The translations under genes were made by a program, and so were the position numbers. A model generated the notes under the pieces. It was not told where the DNA came from, searched no databases, and was given only the letters and a program-made list of their open reading frames with translations. From assembly GCA_900466945.1 (NCBI GenBank), contig UBNV01000008.1:1-64000 (forward strand): a stretch of 64,000 nt of DNA, written 5' to 3'. Below are positions 35,647 through 45,697 of the stretch, one piece after another. Each line of letters begins with the position of its first letter. The stretch's first letter is position 1. This DNA is from Hyphomicrobiales bacterium. GTDB lineage: Bacteria > Pseudomonadota > Alphaproteobacteria > Rhizobiales > Rhizobiaceae.

Positions 35647-37989
35647 ATGTTCAAGAGCAGATTGCTGAACACGGTGGCAATCCCGATGCTGTCCGTGGCG
35701 GTGTTCGCGAAGCCCGTCGCGGCTTCGGTCACCGGTCACCCCGAACGGCAGAGTCAGAGCCGGCAGGCCGAAGAGCAGCTGATCCAGCTGGCCCAGGCCG
35801 TCGTCTGCAACGACGGCACCGAGGCTCCGGATGCGGAGACTTGTGCCGCCCGCGATGCGCAGGCCGCTGCCGAGGAAGAACAGCGTCGCGCGGCCGAAGC
35901 AGAGGCACAGGCCCAGGCGGAAGCCGAGGCCCAGCGTGCTGCCGAAGCCGAGGCGCAGGCCCAAGCAGACGCACAAGCCCAGGCGGAGGCCGAGGCCCAG
36001 CGGGCGGCTGAAGCAGAAGCGCAGGCCCAGGCGGAAGCCCAGGCTCAGGCAGAAGCAGAAGCCCAGCGCGCGGCTGAGGCCGAGGCGCAGGCCCAGGCGG
36101 AAGCACAGGCTCAGGCGGAAGCAGAAGCCCAGCGTGCAGCCGAAGCGGAGGCACAGGCCCAGGCCCAGGCTGAAGCCGAAGCTCAGCGCGCCGCGGAAGC
36201 AGAAGCACAGGCTCAGGCGGACGCCGAAGCCCAGCGTGCTGCCGAAGCGGAAGCACAGGCCCAGGCAGACGCCGAAGCTCAGCGTGCCGCCGAGGCGGAA
36301 GCCCAGCAGCAGGCTGAAGAGGCTCAGCCGGCTGAAGAGCCGCAGGCCGTCACATGCGCCGATGGCTCGCAGGCTGCCACCGAGGCGGAGTGCCCGGCCC
36401 CGGCGACCGAACAGACTGAGGAACAGCCGGCTGAAGAACAGCAGCCCGCGCAGGAAGAGGCTGCACCGCAGCCGACCGATGAGCAGGCTCCTGCTGCCGA
36501 AGAGGAACTGCGCCCGAGCCAGGACGCCGCTGGCGAGCAGCCCGCACCGGAAGGCGAAGCGCCGGCCGATCAGGCTGAACAGCCTGCCGACCAGCAGCCT
36601 GCCGAACAGCAGGCTACCGGTGAAGAACCCCCAGCTGAAGTGCAGCCGGAAGGCGAACAGGTCGTCGTGCCTGCCGTCGAGCCGCAGGAAGACCAGCCGG
36701 TTCAGGAAATCACCGACACGCGGACCACGGAAGAGAAGCAGGCGATTGCTGAAGATCCGTCTCAGTCTTCCGAAACCGTGGTTCTGCCGGTTGACAACGG
36801 TGCTGCCGTGCTCGACAGCGACAAGGACGCCGACAACAACGGCGGTCAGGACGTGCGTCAGCAGCGCAATGAACTCCGCGCCCAGGAAGACGTGGCTCCG
36901 CCGCCAGAATCCGACGCAGCCGCCCAGGCTGAGGCGGTGCAGGTCGATCCGCAGACCATCCAGGCCACCATCGCGGAACAGGGCACGACACTCGATGCTG
37001 CCCCGACCTTCGAAGTGCCGACATCGGTCACCAACAATGTGTCGAACAGCACGGTGACCACCAACGTCACCAACAATGTCACCAACAACAACATCGTTCA
37101 GAACAACGTGGTCAACCAGGTCACGGAGATCCGGGTGATCGAGCAGGTTGACAATCGTACGGTCATCAATGTCGGCAACCAGATCGTCGTTCGCGGCGAC
37201 GACCGCCAGCGCCTGCGCTGGGATGCCGAACAGACCTATTACGAGGAGCTGCCGCGCGGCCGTACCCGCGAGACTGTCGAGCGTGCAGACGGCAGCAAGC
37301 TGGTCACGGTCTACAACCGCTACGGCGACATCATCATCCGCTCGCGCATTTCTCCGCGCGGTCGTGAATATGTCCTGATGTATTCGCCGGAAGCCGACAG
37401 CGAACGTCCGACCATGTATGTCGATGTCGGTCTGTCCCTGCCGCCGATGCGTCTGACCATTCCGGTCAATGACTACATCGTCAGCACGACCCGCCAGCCC
37501 GATCGTGACTACTACGACTTCCTCGCCCAGCCGCCGGTCGAGCGCGTCGAGCGCGTGTACTCGATGGACGAAGTCAAGTCGTCCGCACGTATCCGCGACA
37601 AGGTTCGTCGTATCGACCTCGACACGATCACCTTCCCGTCGGGGTCGGCCGAGGTGCCGCTGGAACAGGCCCGCACCCTGCGCAAGGTCGCTCAGGCCAT
37701 GGAACAGCTGCTCGAAAAGGATCCGGGCGAAGTCTTCCTGATCGAAGGCCATACGGATGCCGTCGGGTCGGATCGTTCGAACCTTGTCCTCTCCGACCAG
37801 CGCGCGGAAACCGTCGCCAATCTGCTGACCGAGGTCTACGGCATTCCGCCGGAAAACATGTCGGTCCAGGGTTACGGTGAGCGCTTCCTGAAGATCCGTA
37901 CGGAAGCCGCCGAACAGCAGAACCGTCGCGTCGCCATCCGCCGCGTCACGACGCTGGTCCGTCCGGCCAATGTGTCGAGCAACGACTGA
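35647..37989 (+). CDS. Large repeat-rich envelope protein with C-terminal OmpA domain
   Basis: 780 residues. Signal peptide (1 to about 27, ending KPVAAS), then VVCNDGTEAPDAETC, an Ala/Glu/Gln tandem repeat (about 81-222), a second Cys-flanked motif TCADGSQAATEAEC, a long Pro/Glu/Gln-rich linker, an Asn/Val-rich region (TNNVTNNNIVQNN), a beta-rich segment (about 500-640), and an OmpA-like peptidoglycan-binding domain (about 656-770) with LIEGHTDAVGSD and LSDQRAE. The repeat is predicted as a long helix. The protein likely spans the periplasm to peptidoglycan. A terminator follows. Confidence 0.88.
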   Translation: MFKSRLLNTVAIPMLSVAVFAKPVAASVTGHPERQSQSRQAEEQLIQLAQAVVCNDGTEAPDAETCAARDAQAAAEEEQRRAAEAEAQAQAEAEAQRAAEAEAQAQADAQAQAEAEAQRAAEAEAQAQAEAQAQAEAEAQRAAEAEAQAQAEAQAQAEAEAQRAAEAEAQAQAQAEAEAQRAAEAEAQAQADAEAQRAAEAEAQAQADAEAQRAAEAEAQQQAEEAQPAEEPQAVTCADGSQAATEAECPAPATEQTEEQPAEEQQPAQEEAAPQPTDEQAPAAEEELRPSQDAAGEQPAPEGEAPADQAEQPADQQPAEQQATGEEPPAEVQPEGEQVVVPAVEPQEDQPVQEITDTRTTEEKQAIAEDPSQSSETVVLPVDNGAAVLDSDKDADNNGGQDVRQQRNELRAQEDVAPPPESDAAAQAEAVQVDPQTIQATIAEQGTTLDAAPTFEVPTSVTNNVSNSTVTTNVTNNVTNNNIVQNNVVNQVTEIRVIEQVDNRTVINVGNQIVVRGDDRQRLRWDAEQTYYEELPRGRTRETVERADGSKLVTVYNRYGDIIIRSRISPRGREYVLMYSPEADSERPTMYVDVGLSLPPMRLTIPVNDYIVSTTRQPDRDYYDFLAQPPVERVERVYSMDEVKSSARIRDKVRRIDLDTITFPSGSAEVPLEQARTLRKVAQAMEQLLEKDPGEVFLIEGHTDAVGSDRSNLVLSDQRAETVANLLTEVYGIPPENMSVQGYGERFLKIRTEAAEQQNRRVAIRRVTTLVRPANVSSND
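35887..36315 (+). repeat. In-frame tandem repeat of 16-22 codon units
   Basis: The core AEAEAQRAAEAEAQAQ recurs about seven times with unit lengths of 16, 18 or 22 codons, made by inserting AEAQAQ-type pieces. Units differ by silent changes and by A/D swaps. It codes for a charged, Ala-rich region likely to be a long helix. Confidence 0.85.
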
Positions 37990-38016
37990 TCGTCACCAGG
38001 ACAAGCGAACGAATCG

Positions 38017-38049
38017 AAAGGGCCGCCGGAGCAATCCGGCGGCCCTTTT
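38017..38049. terminator. Bidirectional terminator between the OmpA gene and mobB
   Basis: AAAGGGCCGCCGGA (38017-38030), loop GCAA, TCCGGCGGCCCTTTT: a 14-bp stem with a T run on the plus side and an A run serving the minus side. Confidence 0.85.
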
Positions 38050-38063
38050 CACATCCAGCGGGT

Positions 38064-38585
38064 TCAGGCTTTCGGCGGCAGACCGGTTACTTCAGCGATG
38101 AAGTCAGCGATGGCTTGGGTGTTGTCGAGATCGAAAACCGGCAGGTCCGTGTCGGTCACGGCATGGTCTGCCGCGATGGCACGGATATGCGGATCGGTCG
38201 GTGCCAGCGGCTCGCGATTGTTTGCGGCCTGCCTGCGGGCCTCGATCTTGGGTACGGGTTCTCGCTTGTAGCCCTCGATCAGCACGAGATCACATGGGCC
38301 GATGCGGGCGAGGATTTCTTCGAAACTCGGTTCTGGCGCGCCACGCAGTTCGTGCATGATGGCGTAGCGGGTGCCCGAGACGATGACGACTTCATGGGCA
38401 CCAGCTTCCCGATGGCGGTAGCTGTCTGCACCGACCCTGTCGATATCGAAATCGTGATGGGCGTGTTTGATCGTTGAGATGTGATAGCCGCGCCTCGTGA
38501 ATTCCTCGACCAAGCGAACAGCGAGGCCCGTCTTGCCGGAGTTCTTCCAGCCGGCGATGCCGAAGATGCGAGGGCTTGTCGTCAA
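38064..38585 (-). CDS. mobB: Molybdopterin-guanine dinucleotide biosynthesis protein B
   Basis: 173 residues. P-loop GWKNSGKT near residue 12, HAHHDFDIDRVGADSYRHR and the Walker B-like LVLIEGYKREP. MobB is a GTPase-fold accessory of the last step of Mo-bis-MGD cofactor assembly. Its start overlaps the mobA stop by four bases. Its minus-strand orientation converges on the OmpA gene. Confidence 0.93.
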   Translation of the reverse strand: MTTSPRIFGIAGWKNSGKTGLAVRLVEEFTRRGYHISTIKHAHHDFDIDRVGADSYRHREAGAHEVVIVSGTRYAIMHELRGAPEPSFEEILARIGPCDLVLIEGYKREPVPKIEARRQAANNREPLAPTDPHIRAIAADHAVTDTDLPVFDLDNTQAIADFIAEVTGLPPKA

Positions 38586-39208
38586 AGGGCACCTCGTTCG
38601 AGGATCGTGCGGGCGAGTGCCAGATCCTCCGGCGTGTTGATATTGAAGAATGGATCGATCGGTCCAAAGGGCCCGTCGAGCAAGGGAAATTCGACGGTCT
38701 TCGTTAGATGCCTGGCGACGAAATCGAAAACCCGGCGGTGAGTCGGATCATCCAGCCAGTGTGTGAGATCCGCTGCCAGCGTCACCGGCCAGAGCGCCGT
38801 GACCGGGTGGGTCCGCCCTGCGGAGGCGGCGATCAGGATCGTTCCGCCATCGGCCTGTTCGGCAAGTCTGCGGACGAGATCGCGCGGCAGGAATGGGGTG
38901 TCACAAGGCGTGGTCAGAACATGGGTCGGCGCATTGGGTCTGTCAGAGAATGCCGTCATGCCTGCCAGCACGCCGGCGAGGGGCCCGGGCCTGTCCGGTA
39001 GCGAGTCGGGAAGGACGGGCAGGGTGTCGGACAAAACGTGTTCTGCTGGCGCGTTGAGGTGGACAGTCGAAACCTGCGGAGCGAGGCGTGCGGCGACATG
39101 CAATGCAAGCGGTGTTTCACCGAGCCGGATCAGGGCCTTGTCTTCCCCCATTCGGCGCGACAGGCCGCCGGCGAGGATGACGGCTGGGACGGGGGTAAGC
39201 TCAGCCAT
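38582..39208 (-). CDS. mobA: Molybdenum cofactor guanylyltransferase
   Basis: 208 residues. The nucleotidyltransferase motif LAGGLSRRMGEDKAL near residue 12, PGPLAGVLAGM and TTPCDTPFLP are those of MobA, which adds GMP from GTP to molybdopterin. The ATG at 39208 is used, since the open frame begins at a TTG nine codons upstream inside the next gene's end. It is first of the mobAB pair; moaA of the same pathway lies 5 kb away. Confidence 0.94.
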   Translation of the reverse strand: MAELTPVPAVILAGGLSRRMGEDKALIRLGETPLALHVAARLAPQVSTVHLNAPAEHVLSDTLPVLPDSLPDRPGPLAGVLAGMTAFSDRPNAPTHVLTTPCDTPFLPRDLVRRLAEQADGGTILIAASAGRTHPVTALWPVTLAADLTHWLDDPTHRRVFDFVARHLTKTVEFPLLDGPFGPIDPFFNINTPEDLALARTILERGAL

Positions 39209-39212
39209 CAGT

Positions 39213-40418
39213 TCACCCTTCCTCTCCGGGGGCAAAGCGCAGGACCATCACGGCGACCAGTGCCAGGACGCAGCAGGCGAGCATGACCAGCAGGAGCGGC
39301 ATTGCACCTGTTTCGACCGTCAGGATGCGCGAGGCGAGCCAGGACAAGAAGGCCCCACCACCCATGGTGATCGCGCCGCCCAGGCCGGAGGCAGAGCCGG
39401 CGAGCTCAGGGCGTACGCTAACGATGCCGGCATTGGTGCTCGGCAGAGACAGTCCGTTACCGAAGCCCACTATGACTTGCGGGACGAAAAAAACCACCGA
39501 AGAGACGAAACCCTGAAGGAGGAAGAAAATGGGTATTGCGGCGCCGACGAGTGCCACCAGTCCCCCGGCCAGCATCATCATCTCGATGCCCGCTCGCTTG
39601 GCGAAACGGCCGGAGAGATAGTTGCCGGCGATGTAGCCCGAGGCAATGAACATGAATTGCAGGCCGAGCATGCTCGGAGTCAGGCCCATCAGCGTTCCGC
39701 CGACGAAGGGTGCACCTCCGAGAAACGCGAAGAAGGCGCCCGACGTGAAGGTGCCGGCCATTGTGTAACCCCAGAAGCGGGGCGAGGCGAGAAGTCGGGG
39801 CCAGGCGCGGAACTGTTCCGAGAAGCTGCCGCTCTTTTGCCGGTTCGTCTCGCCGAGGTCGCGGTAGACAAGAATCAGCACGACGATTGCCGCAACGAGA
39901 ATTGCCGTGAAGTTCGAACGCCAGCCGAAGGCGTCGCTGAGCAACCCTCCGATCGTCGGGCCGACCATCGGGATGAGCGTCATGCCCATGGTGACATAGC
40001 CGATCATCGAGGCGGCTTCCTCCATCGGCACCATGTCGCGGATGATGGCGCGCGACAGGACGAGGCCGGCAACGACAGATGTCTGGACCATGCGTGCCAG
40101 CGTCAGGACCTCGATCGAGGTTGCGAAGATGCAGACGAAGGAAGCAGCAATTAGGATCAGCAGCGCCCCGATCATCACCGGCCGGCGTCCGTAGCGATCC
40201 GATAGCGGGCCAATCACCAACTGCACGAGAGCGGTCATCGCGATGTAGCCGGAGACAAGGATCTGAACGCGGTCGTAGCTGATGCCGAGGTCCGACGCCA
40301 TTGCAGGCAGGGACGGAAGAAAGATGTTCATCGTCAGCGCTGACAGGCCCGCGATCGCGACGAGGCTGACGATATGCGGAGCGGTTGTCGGGTCGAGGAA
40401 ACGGGAGGGATGCTGCAC
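39213..40418 (-). CDS. MFS drug-efflux transporter, Bcr/CflA family
   Basis: 401 residues with twelve predicted helices. Motif A GPLSDRYGRRPVMI between helices 2 and 3, and motif C-like PMVGPTIGGLL in helix 5, define the DHA1/Bcr-CflA group, proton antiporters for drugs, sulfonamide or peptide-like compounds. It is four bases from mobA on the same strand, with no functional tie evident. Confidence 0.9.
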   Translation of the reverse strand: MQHPSRFLDPTTAPHIVSLVAIAGLSALTMNIFLPSLPAMASDLGISYDRVQILVSGYIAMTALVQLVIGPLSDRYGRRPVMIGALLILIAASFVCIFATSIEVLTLARMVQTSVVAGLVLSRAIIRDMVPMEEAASMIGYVTMGMTLIPMVGPTIGGLLSDAFGWRSNFTAILVAAIVVLILVYRDLGETNRQKSGSFSEQFRAWPRLLASPRFWGYTMAGTFTSGAFFAFLGGAPFVGGTLMGLTPSMLGLQFMFIASGYIAGNYLSGRFAKRAGIEMMMLAGGLVALVGAAIPIFFLLQGFVSSVVFFVPQVIVGFGNGLSLPSTNAGIVSVRPELAGSASGLGGAITMGGGAFLSWLASRILTVETGAMPLLLVMLACCVLALVAVMVLRFAPGEEG

Positions 40419-40448
40419 GCGAACTTGTCCTTGGGCTCTGCGCCGAAA

Positions 40449-41354
40449 TCAGCCGGGAGAGGCCGGGTCGGAGGTGCGGGCGAGTGCCGCCTTCTTCTTG
40501 TTTTCGCGATAGAAGGTGTAGAGGCCCGAGCCGATGACAATGGTCGAGCCGACGATCATCCAGATATCAGGGGTTTCCCCGAAGAACAGGATGCCGAGCA
40601 GGATCGCCCAGAGCAGGCTGGTATAGCGGAAGGGCGCGATAAACGAGATCTCTCCCGTGCGCATCGCCATGATGATCGCCTGATAACCGGCAAAGAGGAA
40701 GACAGAGGCGAAGGCCAGCGTGCCAAGTACGGTGTAGGATACCGGCTTCCAGCCACCGAAGGCCGGGACCAGCAACAGTCCGGCGAAGGAGATCGAGGCG
40801 GCCGTGAACAAGGTCACCGTGAGCGACGAGATGCCGGGATCGATTTTGCGGGTGACGAGATCGCGAGCGGCGGCGGTGAAGACGCACAAGACGATGTAGA
40901 GAGACGCTGTCGTGAAACCCTCGGGGCCAGGCTGAATGATGACGAGCACGCCCAGGAAGCCAAGGCCGATCGCGGTCCAGCGCCGCCAGCCGACGGGCTC
41001 CTTGAAGAAGAGGGCCGCGCCAAGGGTCACCGCGAGCGGCATCGATTGAAGAATCGCGGACGCATTGGCGAGCGGAATCTGGCCGAGTGCCGCCAGAAAG
41101 GCGACGGCTGCGACGGTCTCCAGGAGGATGCGCAGGAAGATCATCGGCTGCAGGATATGCCGGATATGGTCGAGCGCGCCCATACGGCGGGCGACGACGT
41201 AGACCAGAAGGGCTGTGAAGGCCCCGCGCACGAACATGATCTGCGCCACGGTCAGTTCTGCAGTCACCGATTTCGTCAAAGCGTCGTTGAAGGTGAAGCC
41301 AGCCATCGAGATCGCCATCAGGAGGGCGCCTCGGGTGTTCTCGGATAATGCCAT
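40449..41354 (-). CDS. DMT-superfamily (EamA) transporter
   Basis: 301 residues with ten predicted helices in two EamA repeats (GFTFNDALTKSVTAEL in the first, FIAPFRYTSLLWAILLGILF in the second). The layout resembles S-adenosylmethionine uptake transporters (SAM/RhaT-like) in alphaproteobacteria, but the substrate is not shown by sequence. It lies 30 bases upstream of the MFS gene, so the two may form an operon. The 228 bases upstream hold an A/T-rich promoter region shared with the divergent chemoreceptor. Confidence 0.88.
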   Translation of the reverse strand: MALSENTRGALLMAISMAGFTFNDALTKSVTAELTVAQIMFVRGAFTALLVYVVARRMGALDHIRHILQPMIFLRILLETVAAVAFLAALGQIPLANASAILQSMPLAVTLGAALFFKEPVGWRRWTAIGLGFLGVLVIIQPGPEGFTTASLYIVLCVFTAAARDLVTRKIDPGISSLTVTLFTAASISFAGLLLVPAFGGWKPVSYTVLGTLAFASVFLFAGYQAIIMAMRTGEISFIAPFRYTSLLWAILLGILFFGETPDIWMIVGSTIVIGSGLYTFYRENKKKAALARTSDPASPG

Positions 41355-41582
41355 GCTCGATTCCCGTGCGTACCACGAGGTTCTAGACCAAGCGACAGCA
41401 GTGAGAAACCCGTATTCCTATGTTCCCTGCACCAATCGATACTGCACTGCCAAAAAGACTGATCGCGATTAACCAATGTTCAAGCTGAACCTATCAATCT
41501 CGCCCGTGGTGCACATGACGTCGCACCGTTCCCTCGACCCTGCGTGATGATCTCGCAGGAATTCGACCTCTTAGAGGGTCTC

Positions 41583-44117
41583 ATGAGTTTTATTGATCGC
41601 CTCCTGCAAAGCCGCAGGATCGTCACCAAAGTTTTGCTTTTTGTCGTTCCTCTCGTTCTGCTCATGGCCGGTGTCGGCCTCTTGGGCTATTGGACTGCCA
41701 CCACTCTCAACGGCCATATGACCGTTACCCGTGCCACCATCGGCAACATCAGCGACCTGGAAGCCCTCCAGCAGGGCCTGCAGGAATTTAGCCTCGATCC
41801 GACGGAAGAGAACCGGCAGGCTTTGCTCGCGGCCATCCACGGTCAGGAGACGGGGCTCGGCGTTCTGAACGGTGTGCTGGCCAATCAGGTGCAGACGACT
41901 GATCTTTCGGCCTTGACCGGGTTGCCGACCGATATGCGGGCTCAAACGGCCGCGCTCTGGGACGGCAAGACCGCGCAGGAGGAACTTGATGCGAGCTTGA
42001 GCGCTGCAGTTGCCGCCCTGCAGGCGGAGAGCCAGCAGATCGTTAAGCAAGTCGATTTCGTCCGCACCGATCTGTTCGGCAAGGAACGCTTTGCCAAGGA
42101 GCTGCTGTTCGACGCCTCTGCCTTTAAGTCGCTTCTCGATCGCCTCGGCAAGCTGCGCGTCGGTGTCCAGATGGCGTTTACGCCCGAGGAACAGCTTTCA
42201 GAGGCCAAACTCTATCTTGGGCCGATGCAGAAGGATCTCGCCAAGGCCGAGGGAATTGCGTCGGACAAGGGCAAGGTGCTCGTTTCCGAAGTTGCCGCCG
42301 CCATTCAGAAGATCGAGGCCATCCTTTCGAACTCCGGTCCTGACGTTGCGAAGGCGCAGGAGCTGGGGCGCGTGCTCGCAGAACTGGTCGAGATCGAACA
42401 GAAGATCACGCTGCAGGCGGCCAAGAACGGCGATATTGCCGCTGACCGATTCGTCAGCCTCGACAAGCTCGTCGCCGAACAGAAGGAACTGATGTCGCTG
42501 GTCGATACCGCAGCTCTCGACATCGCGACGCTGGAGCTCCGGGTTCAGCAGATGCTGGGCTCCCTCGACGAGAAAAGCCGTGCGGTGGTGGTCGGCGACT
42601 TGGACGCTTTGCAGAAGGTCGCGGTGCGCATATCCGAACTCGGCGCGAAGAACAGCGCCCTCAGGGACTTCCCACAGAAGATCGCGCCGCATCTGACTGC
42701 GATCACCGAGAAGTCTCAGGCTCTTCTCGATGCCGGACGTGGCTGGCAGGAGACGCGCCTGGCGGCCAATGCCTCGGTGTCGGCTGCGATGGAATCGCTG
42801 CGCAATTTTGTCAGCCAAGCCCAGGAAGTCGGGCGCGAAGACAGCGAACGTTCCGCTACGATCTCGGTTATCACCATGGTGGCCGGCACGCTGCTCGCGA
42901 TCATCGGTGGCCTGATGCTTGTCGAAACGCTGCGCGGGCCCCTTAAACGCATCAACAGTGTCATGTCGCGGCTGGCCAACGGCGATCTTTCGGTGCCGAT
43001 CGAGGGGCGCAACCGCGGCGACGAGATCGGCGACATGGTCCGCTCGGTTACCGTGTTCCGCGATGCGGCGCTCGAAAATAAGCGGCTCGAGCACGAGGCC
43101 GAAGCAGCCCGGGCGCGGTCCGAACATGACAGCGACCAGCGTGCCCAGGAGCGGGCGCGTGTCGAGGCAGACCAGCGCTCGGCACTGGAAGCGCTGTCCT
43201 CCGTTCTCGAGGCGCTCGCGAGTGGCCAGCTCAATGTGTCGATGCGTGAGGACCTGCCGCAGGACTTCGTCGCCATGGCGTCGACCTACAACCAGGCCGT
43301 CGAGGCTCTCCGTGCCACGCTCGAAGAAGTCAGGGCGGCCAGCAGCGACATCAATGCCGGGACGGAAAACCTGGCCGTGTCTGCCGACGATCTGGCGCGG
43401 CGGACCGAGCAGCAGGCTGCCGCACTTGAAGAGAGCGTGCGGGCCCTGTCCCATCTTAGCCAAGTCGTGACGTCGACCGCCGACGGGGCAGGGCGTACCG
43501 CCCAATCCGTCCAGTCGGCTCGCGATCATGCGCGGCAGTCCGGCGTGGTGGTCCGGAAAGCCGTCGAGGCGATGGCAGAGATCAGCCGCTCGTCGGACAA
43601 GATCTCGACGATCATCGGCGTGATCGACGAGATCGCCTTTCAGACCAATCTTCTGGCGCTCAATGCCGGCGTCGAGGCGGCGCGCGCGGGTGAGGCAGGT
43701 CGCGGCTTTGCGGTCGTGGCGCAGGAAGTGCGTGATCTGGCTCAGCGCTGCGCCAATGCAGCCAAGGAGATCAAGACGCTGATTTCCGTGAGTGGCGGTC
43801 AGGTGCGTTCGGGTGTCGAGCTTGTCGAGAACACAGGGGTCGCTCTGCAGTCCATCATCGACCAGGTCGAAGAGGTGCAGAAGCTCGTAGAGAGCATTTC
43901 TGCAGCCACGCGCGAACAGTCGACGGGGATCAGCGAAGTGACCTCGGCGGTGCGGGACGTCGAGCTGATCACGCAGCAGAACGCCGCCATGGTCGAGGAA
44001 AACAATGCGGAGATCCACGGTCTGCGCCAGCGAGTCGACATCCTGATGCACAAGATCTCGCGTTTCCGAACAGACACGCAGCGCGTCGAACCGCAGACTT
44101 ACCGGCGTTCGGCATGA
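41583..44117 (+). CDS. Methyl-accepting chemotaxis protein with a long periplasmic domain
   Basis: 844 residues, from the ATG after GAGGGTCTC. First helix about 15-37, a periplasmic helical domain of about 380 residues, second helix near 422-447 ([16 protein letters not shown]), then HAMP (about 448-500) and the MCP signalling domain; its tip is near residues 680-725 ([37 protein letters not shown]). Methylation-helix Glu/Gln residues flank the tip. There is no C-terminal CheR-binding pentapeptide. No chemotaxis kinase genes adjoin. The ligand is unknown. Confidence 0.93.
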   Translation: MSFIDRLLQSRRIVTKVLLFVVPLVLLMAGVGLLGYWTATTLNGHMTVTRATIGNISDLEALQQGLQEFSLDPTEENRQALLAAIHGQETGLGVLNGVLANQVQTTDLSALTGLPTDMRAQTAALWDGKTAQEELDASLSAAVAALQAESQQIVKQVDFVRTDLFGKERFAKELLFDASAFKSLLDRLGKLRVGVQMAFTPEEQLSEAKLYLGPMQKDLAKAEGIASDKGKVLVSEVAAAIQKIEAILSNSGPDVAKAQELGRVLAELVEIEQKITLQAAKNGDIAADRFVSLDKLVAEQKELMSLVDTAALDIATLELRVQQMLGSLDEKSRAVVVGDLDALQKVAVRISELGAKNSALRDFPQKIAPHLTAITEKSQALLDAGRGWQETRLAANASVSAAMESLRNFVSQAQEVGREDSERSATISVITMVAGTLLAIIGGLMLVETLRGPLKRINSVMSRLANGDLSVPIEGRNRGDEIGDMVRSVTVFRDAALENKRLEHEAEAARARSEHDSDQRAQERARVEADQRSALEALSSVLEALASGQLNVSMREDLPQDFVAMASTYNQAVEALRATLEEVRAASSDINAGTENLAVSADDLARRTEQQAAALEESVRALSHLSQVVTSTADGAGRTAQSVQSARDHARQSGVVVRKAVEAMAEISRSSDKISTIIGVIDEIAFQTNLLALNAGVEAARAGEAGRGFAVVAQEVRDLAQRCANAAKEIKTLISVSGGQVRSGVELVENTGVALQSIIDQVEEVQKLVESISAATREQSTGISEVTSAVRDVELITQQNAAMVEENNAEIHGLRQRVDILMHKISRFRTDTQRVEPQTYRRSA

Positions 44118-44130
44118 TCTGAAAAGGGAT

Positions 44131-44151
44131 CCGGCGGCGTTCAGCCGCCGG
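44131..44151. terminator. Hairpin between the chemoreceptor gene and moaA
   Basis: CCGGCGGC (44131-44138), loop GTTCA, GCCGCCGG (44144-44151). The moaA stop codon lies inside it. No T tract follows on either side, so it may be a weak terminator for the convergent pair. Confidence 0.5.
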
Positions 44152-45205
44152 TGACACTCATGTGTCGGGCAACCGCCGGTTTGCGATGGTTGCGGTCGAT
44201 GATGAAGTCGTGGCCTTTGGGCTTGCGCGAAATGGCTTCGTCGATGGCGGTCGACAGATAGGCATCGTCATCGGAGGCGCGGAGTGCCGTGCGCAGATCG
44301 GCAGCGTCATCCTGGCCGAGGCACATGTAGAGCGTGCCTGTGCACGTCAGGCGCACGCGGTTGCAGCTTTCGCAGAAATTGTGGGTGAGGGGCGTGATGA
44401 AGCCCAGCCGTCCACCGGTTTCCCGAACCTCGACATAGCGAGCCGGTCCACCAGTCCGATAGGGAATGTCGTCCAGCGTGAACTGTTCTTCCAGACGCTG
44501 ACGAACCAGGGATAAAGGCAGATACTGATCTGTCCGGTCTTCCTCGGTCTCGCCCATAGGCATGGTCTCGATCAACGTCAGATCCATGCCCTCGCCATGG
44601 GCGAAGCGCATGAGTTCAGGGATTTCGTATTCGTTGAAGTCTTTCAGGGCTACGGCGTTCAGCTTGACGTGGATGCCGGCAGCTTGCGCGGCGCGGATGC
44701 CTTCCAGCACCTTGTCCAGTTCACCCCAGCGGGTGATCGTCTTGAACCTGTCCGAGTCGAGTGTGTCGATCGATACATTGATGCGGCGCACGCCACAGTC
44801 GGCAAGTTCGGCTGCATGACGGGCCAGCTGAGAGCCGTTGGTGGTCAACGTCAACTCGTCCAGCCCACCGCCGATGTGACGCGACAGGCCGCGCACCAAG
44901 TGCATGATGTTCTTGCGGACTAGAGGCTCGCCGCCGGTCAACCGCAGCTTGCGCACGCCCTTGGCGATGAAGGCCGAACAGAGCCGGTCGAGCTCTTCCA
45001 ACGTCAGGAGATCCTTCTTTGGCAGGAAGGTCATGTTCTCTGCCATACAATAGGTGCAGCGGAAATCGCAGCGATCCGTGACGGACACACGCAGATAGGT
45101 CACCGCCCGTCCAAAAGGGTCGACCATCGGAGCAGCGCGATCGATCAGTGGTTCTGCAGTACGCCAATCGGCGGGTGTGTGGTCCAACAGGCCTCTCCCG
45201 TTCAT
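44141..45205 (-). CDS. moaA: GTP 3',8-cyclase (molybdenum cofactor biosynthesis protein A)
   Basis: 354 residues. Radical SAM enzyme for the first step of molybdopterin synthesis (GTP to 3',8-cyclo-7,8-dihydro-GTP). The N-terminal cluster Cys are C46, C50 and C53 in CDFRCTYC; the C-terminal second cluster is in [11 protein letters not shown]. The chain ends in Gly-Gly, the conserved tail needed for activity. The ATG at 45205 is chosen to keep LLDHTP upstream of the catalytic core; a start at 45262 would only add a poor extension. It is divergent from a DUF971 gene. Confidence 0.95.
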   Translation of the reverse strand: MNGRGLLDHTPADWRTAEPLIDRAAPMVDPFGRAVTYLRVSVTDRCDFRCTYCMAENMTFLPKKDLLTLEELDRLCSAFIAKGVRKLRLTGGEPLVRKNIMHLVRGLSRHIGGGLDELTLTTNGSQLARHAAELADCGVRRINVSIDTLDSDRFKTITRWGELDKVLEGIRAAQAAGIHVKLNAVALKDFNEYEIPELMRFAHGEGMDLTLIETMPMGETEEDRTDQYLPLSLVRQRLEEQFTLDDIPYRTGGPARYVEVRETGGRLGFITPLTHNFCESCNRVRLTCTGTLYMCLGQDDAADLRTALRASDDDAYLSTAIDEAISRKPKGHDFIIDRNHRKPAVARHMSVTGG

Positions 45206-45334
45206 TTTGTTCAATGTGGGGTCAAGCCCTTGAAGCGTCAAGCCGGCATGCGACGGGTCCAAGCTTATCCGATTGCAAATCCATGCTGTTGGCCCTAGGT
45301 CTCAGCCAGACTTACCGAGGAAGACGAGGGTCAC

Positions 45335-45697
45335 ATGAGCGAGATCTGGCCGAGCGAATTGAAAGTGTCGAAAGACAAGTGTCTGTTGACGGTAACCTTC
45401 AACGACGGCGTCGTGGCGTCGCTTCCGGCGGAAATGCTGCGAGTCCTGTCGCCCTCGGCCGAGGTGCAGGGACATGGCCCCGGTCAGAAGGTCACGGTGC
45501 CGGGCAAGCGCCATGTCGGGATCCGCCAGATGGTCCCGACCGGCAATTACGCGGTGCGAATCGGCTTCGATGATGGACATGACACAGGCATCTTCACCTG
45601 GCTCTACCTGCGCGAACTCGGCGAGACCGGTGCGGAGAAATTCGCTGCTTATGAAGCTGAACTCGCCGAAAAGAACCTCAGCCGCGATCCTCGCTAA
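45335..45697 (+). CDS. DUF971 family protein
   Basis: 120 residues: PSELKVSKDKCLLTVTFNDG, SLPAEMLRVLSPSAEVQGHG and VGIRQMVPTGNYAVRIGFDD define DUF971, the N-terminal domain also found in gamma-butyrobetaine hydroxylase and in Fe-S/cofactor-linked proteins. Its conserved TGIFTWLYLRELG follows. It is transcribed away from moaA, a frequent association for such proteins. Its last 20 bases overlap the convergent MarR gene. Function unknown. Confidence 0.9.
   Translation: MSEIWPSELKVSKDKCLLTVTFNDGVVASLPAEMLRVLSPSAEVQGHGPGQKVTVPGKRHVGIRQMVPTGNYAVRIGFDDGHDTGIFTWLYLRELGETGAEKFAAYEAELAEKNLSRDPR

Noticed and set aside
35587..37752. 721-codon minus-strand frame opposite the OmpA-domain gene
   Set aside because: A low-complexity mirror of the repeat gene; Leu/Gly/Arg-rich and without motifs.
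42198..44051. 617-codon minus-strand frame opposite the chemoreceptor gene
   Set aside because: Antisense to a clear MCP, no family resemblance.
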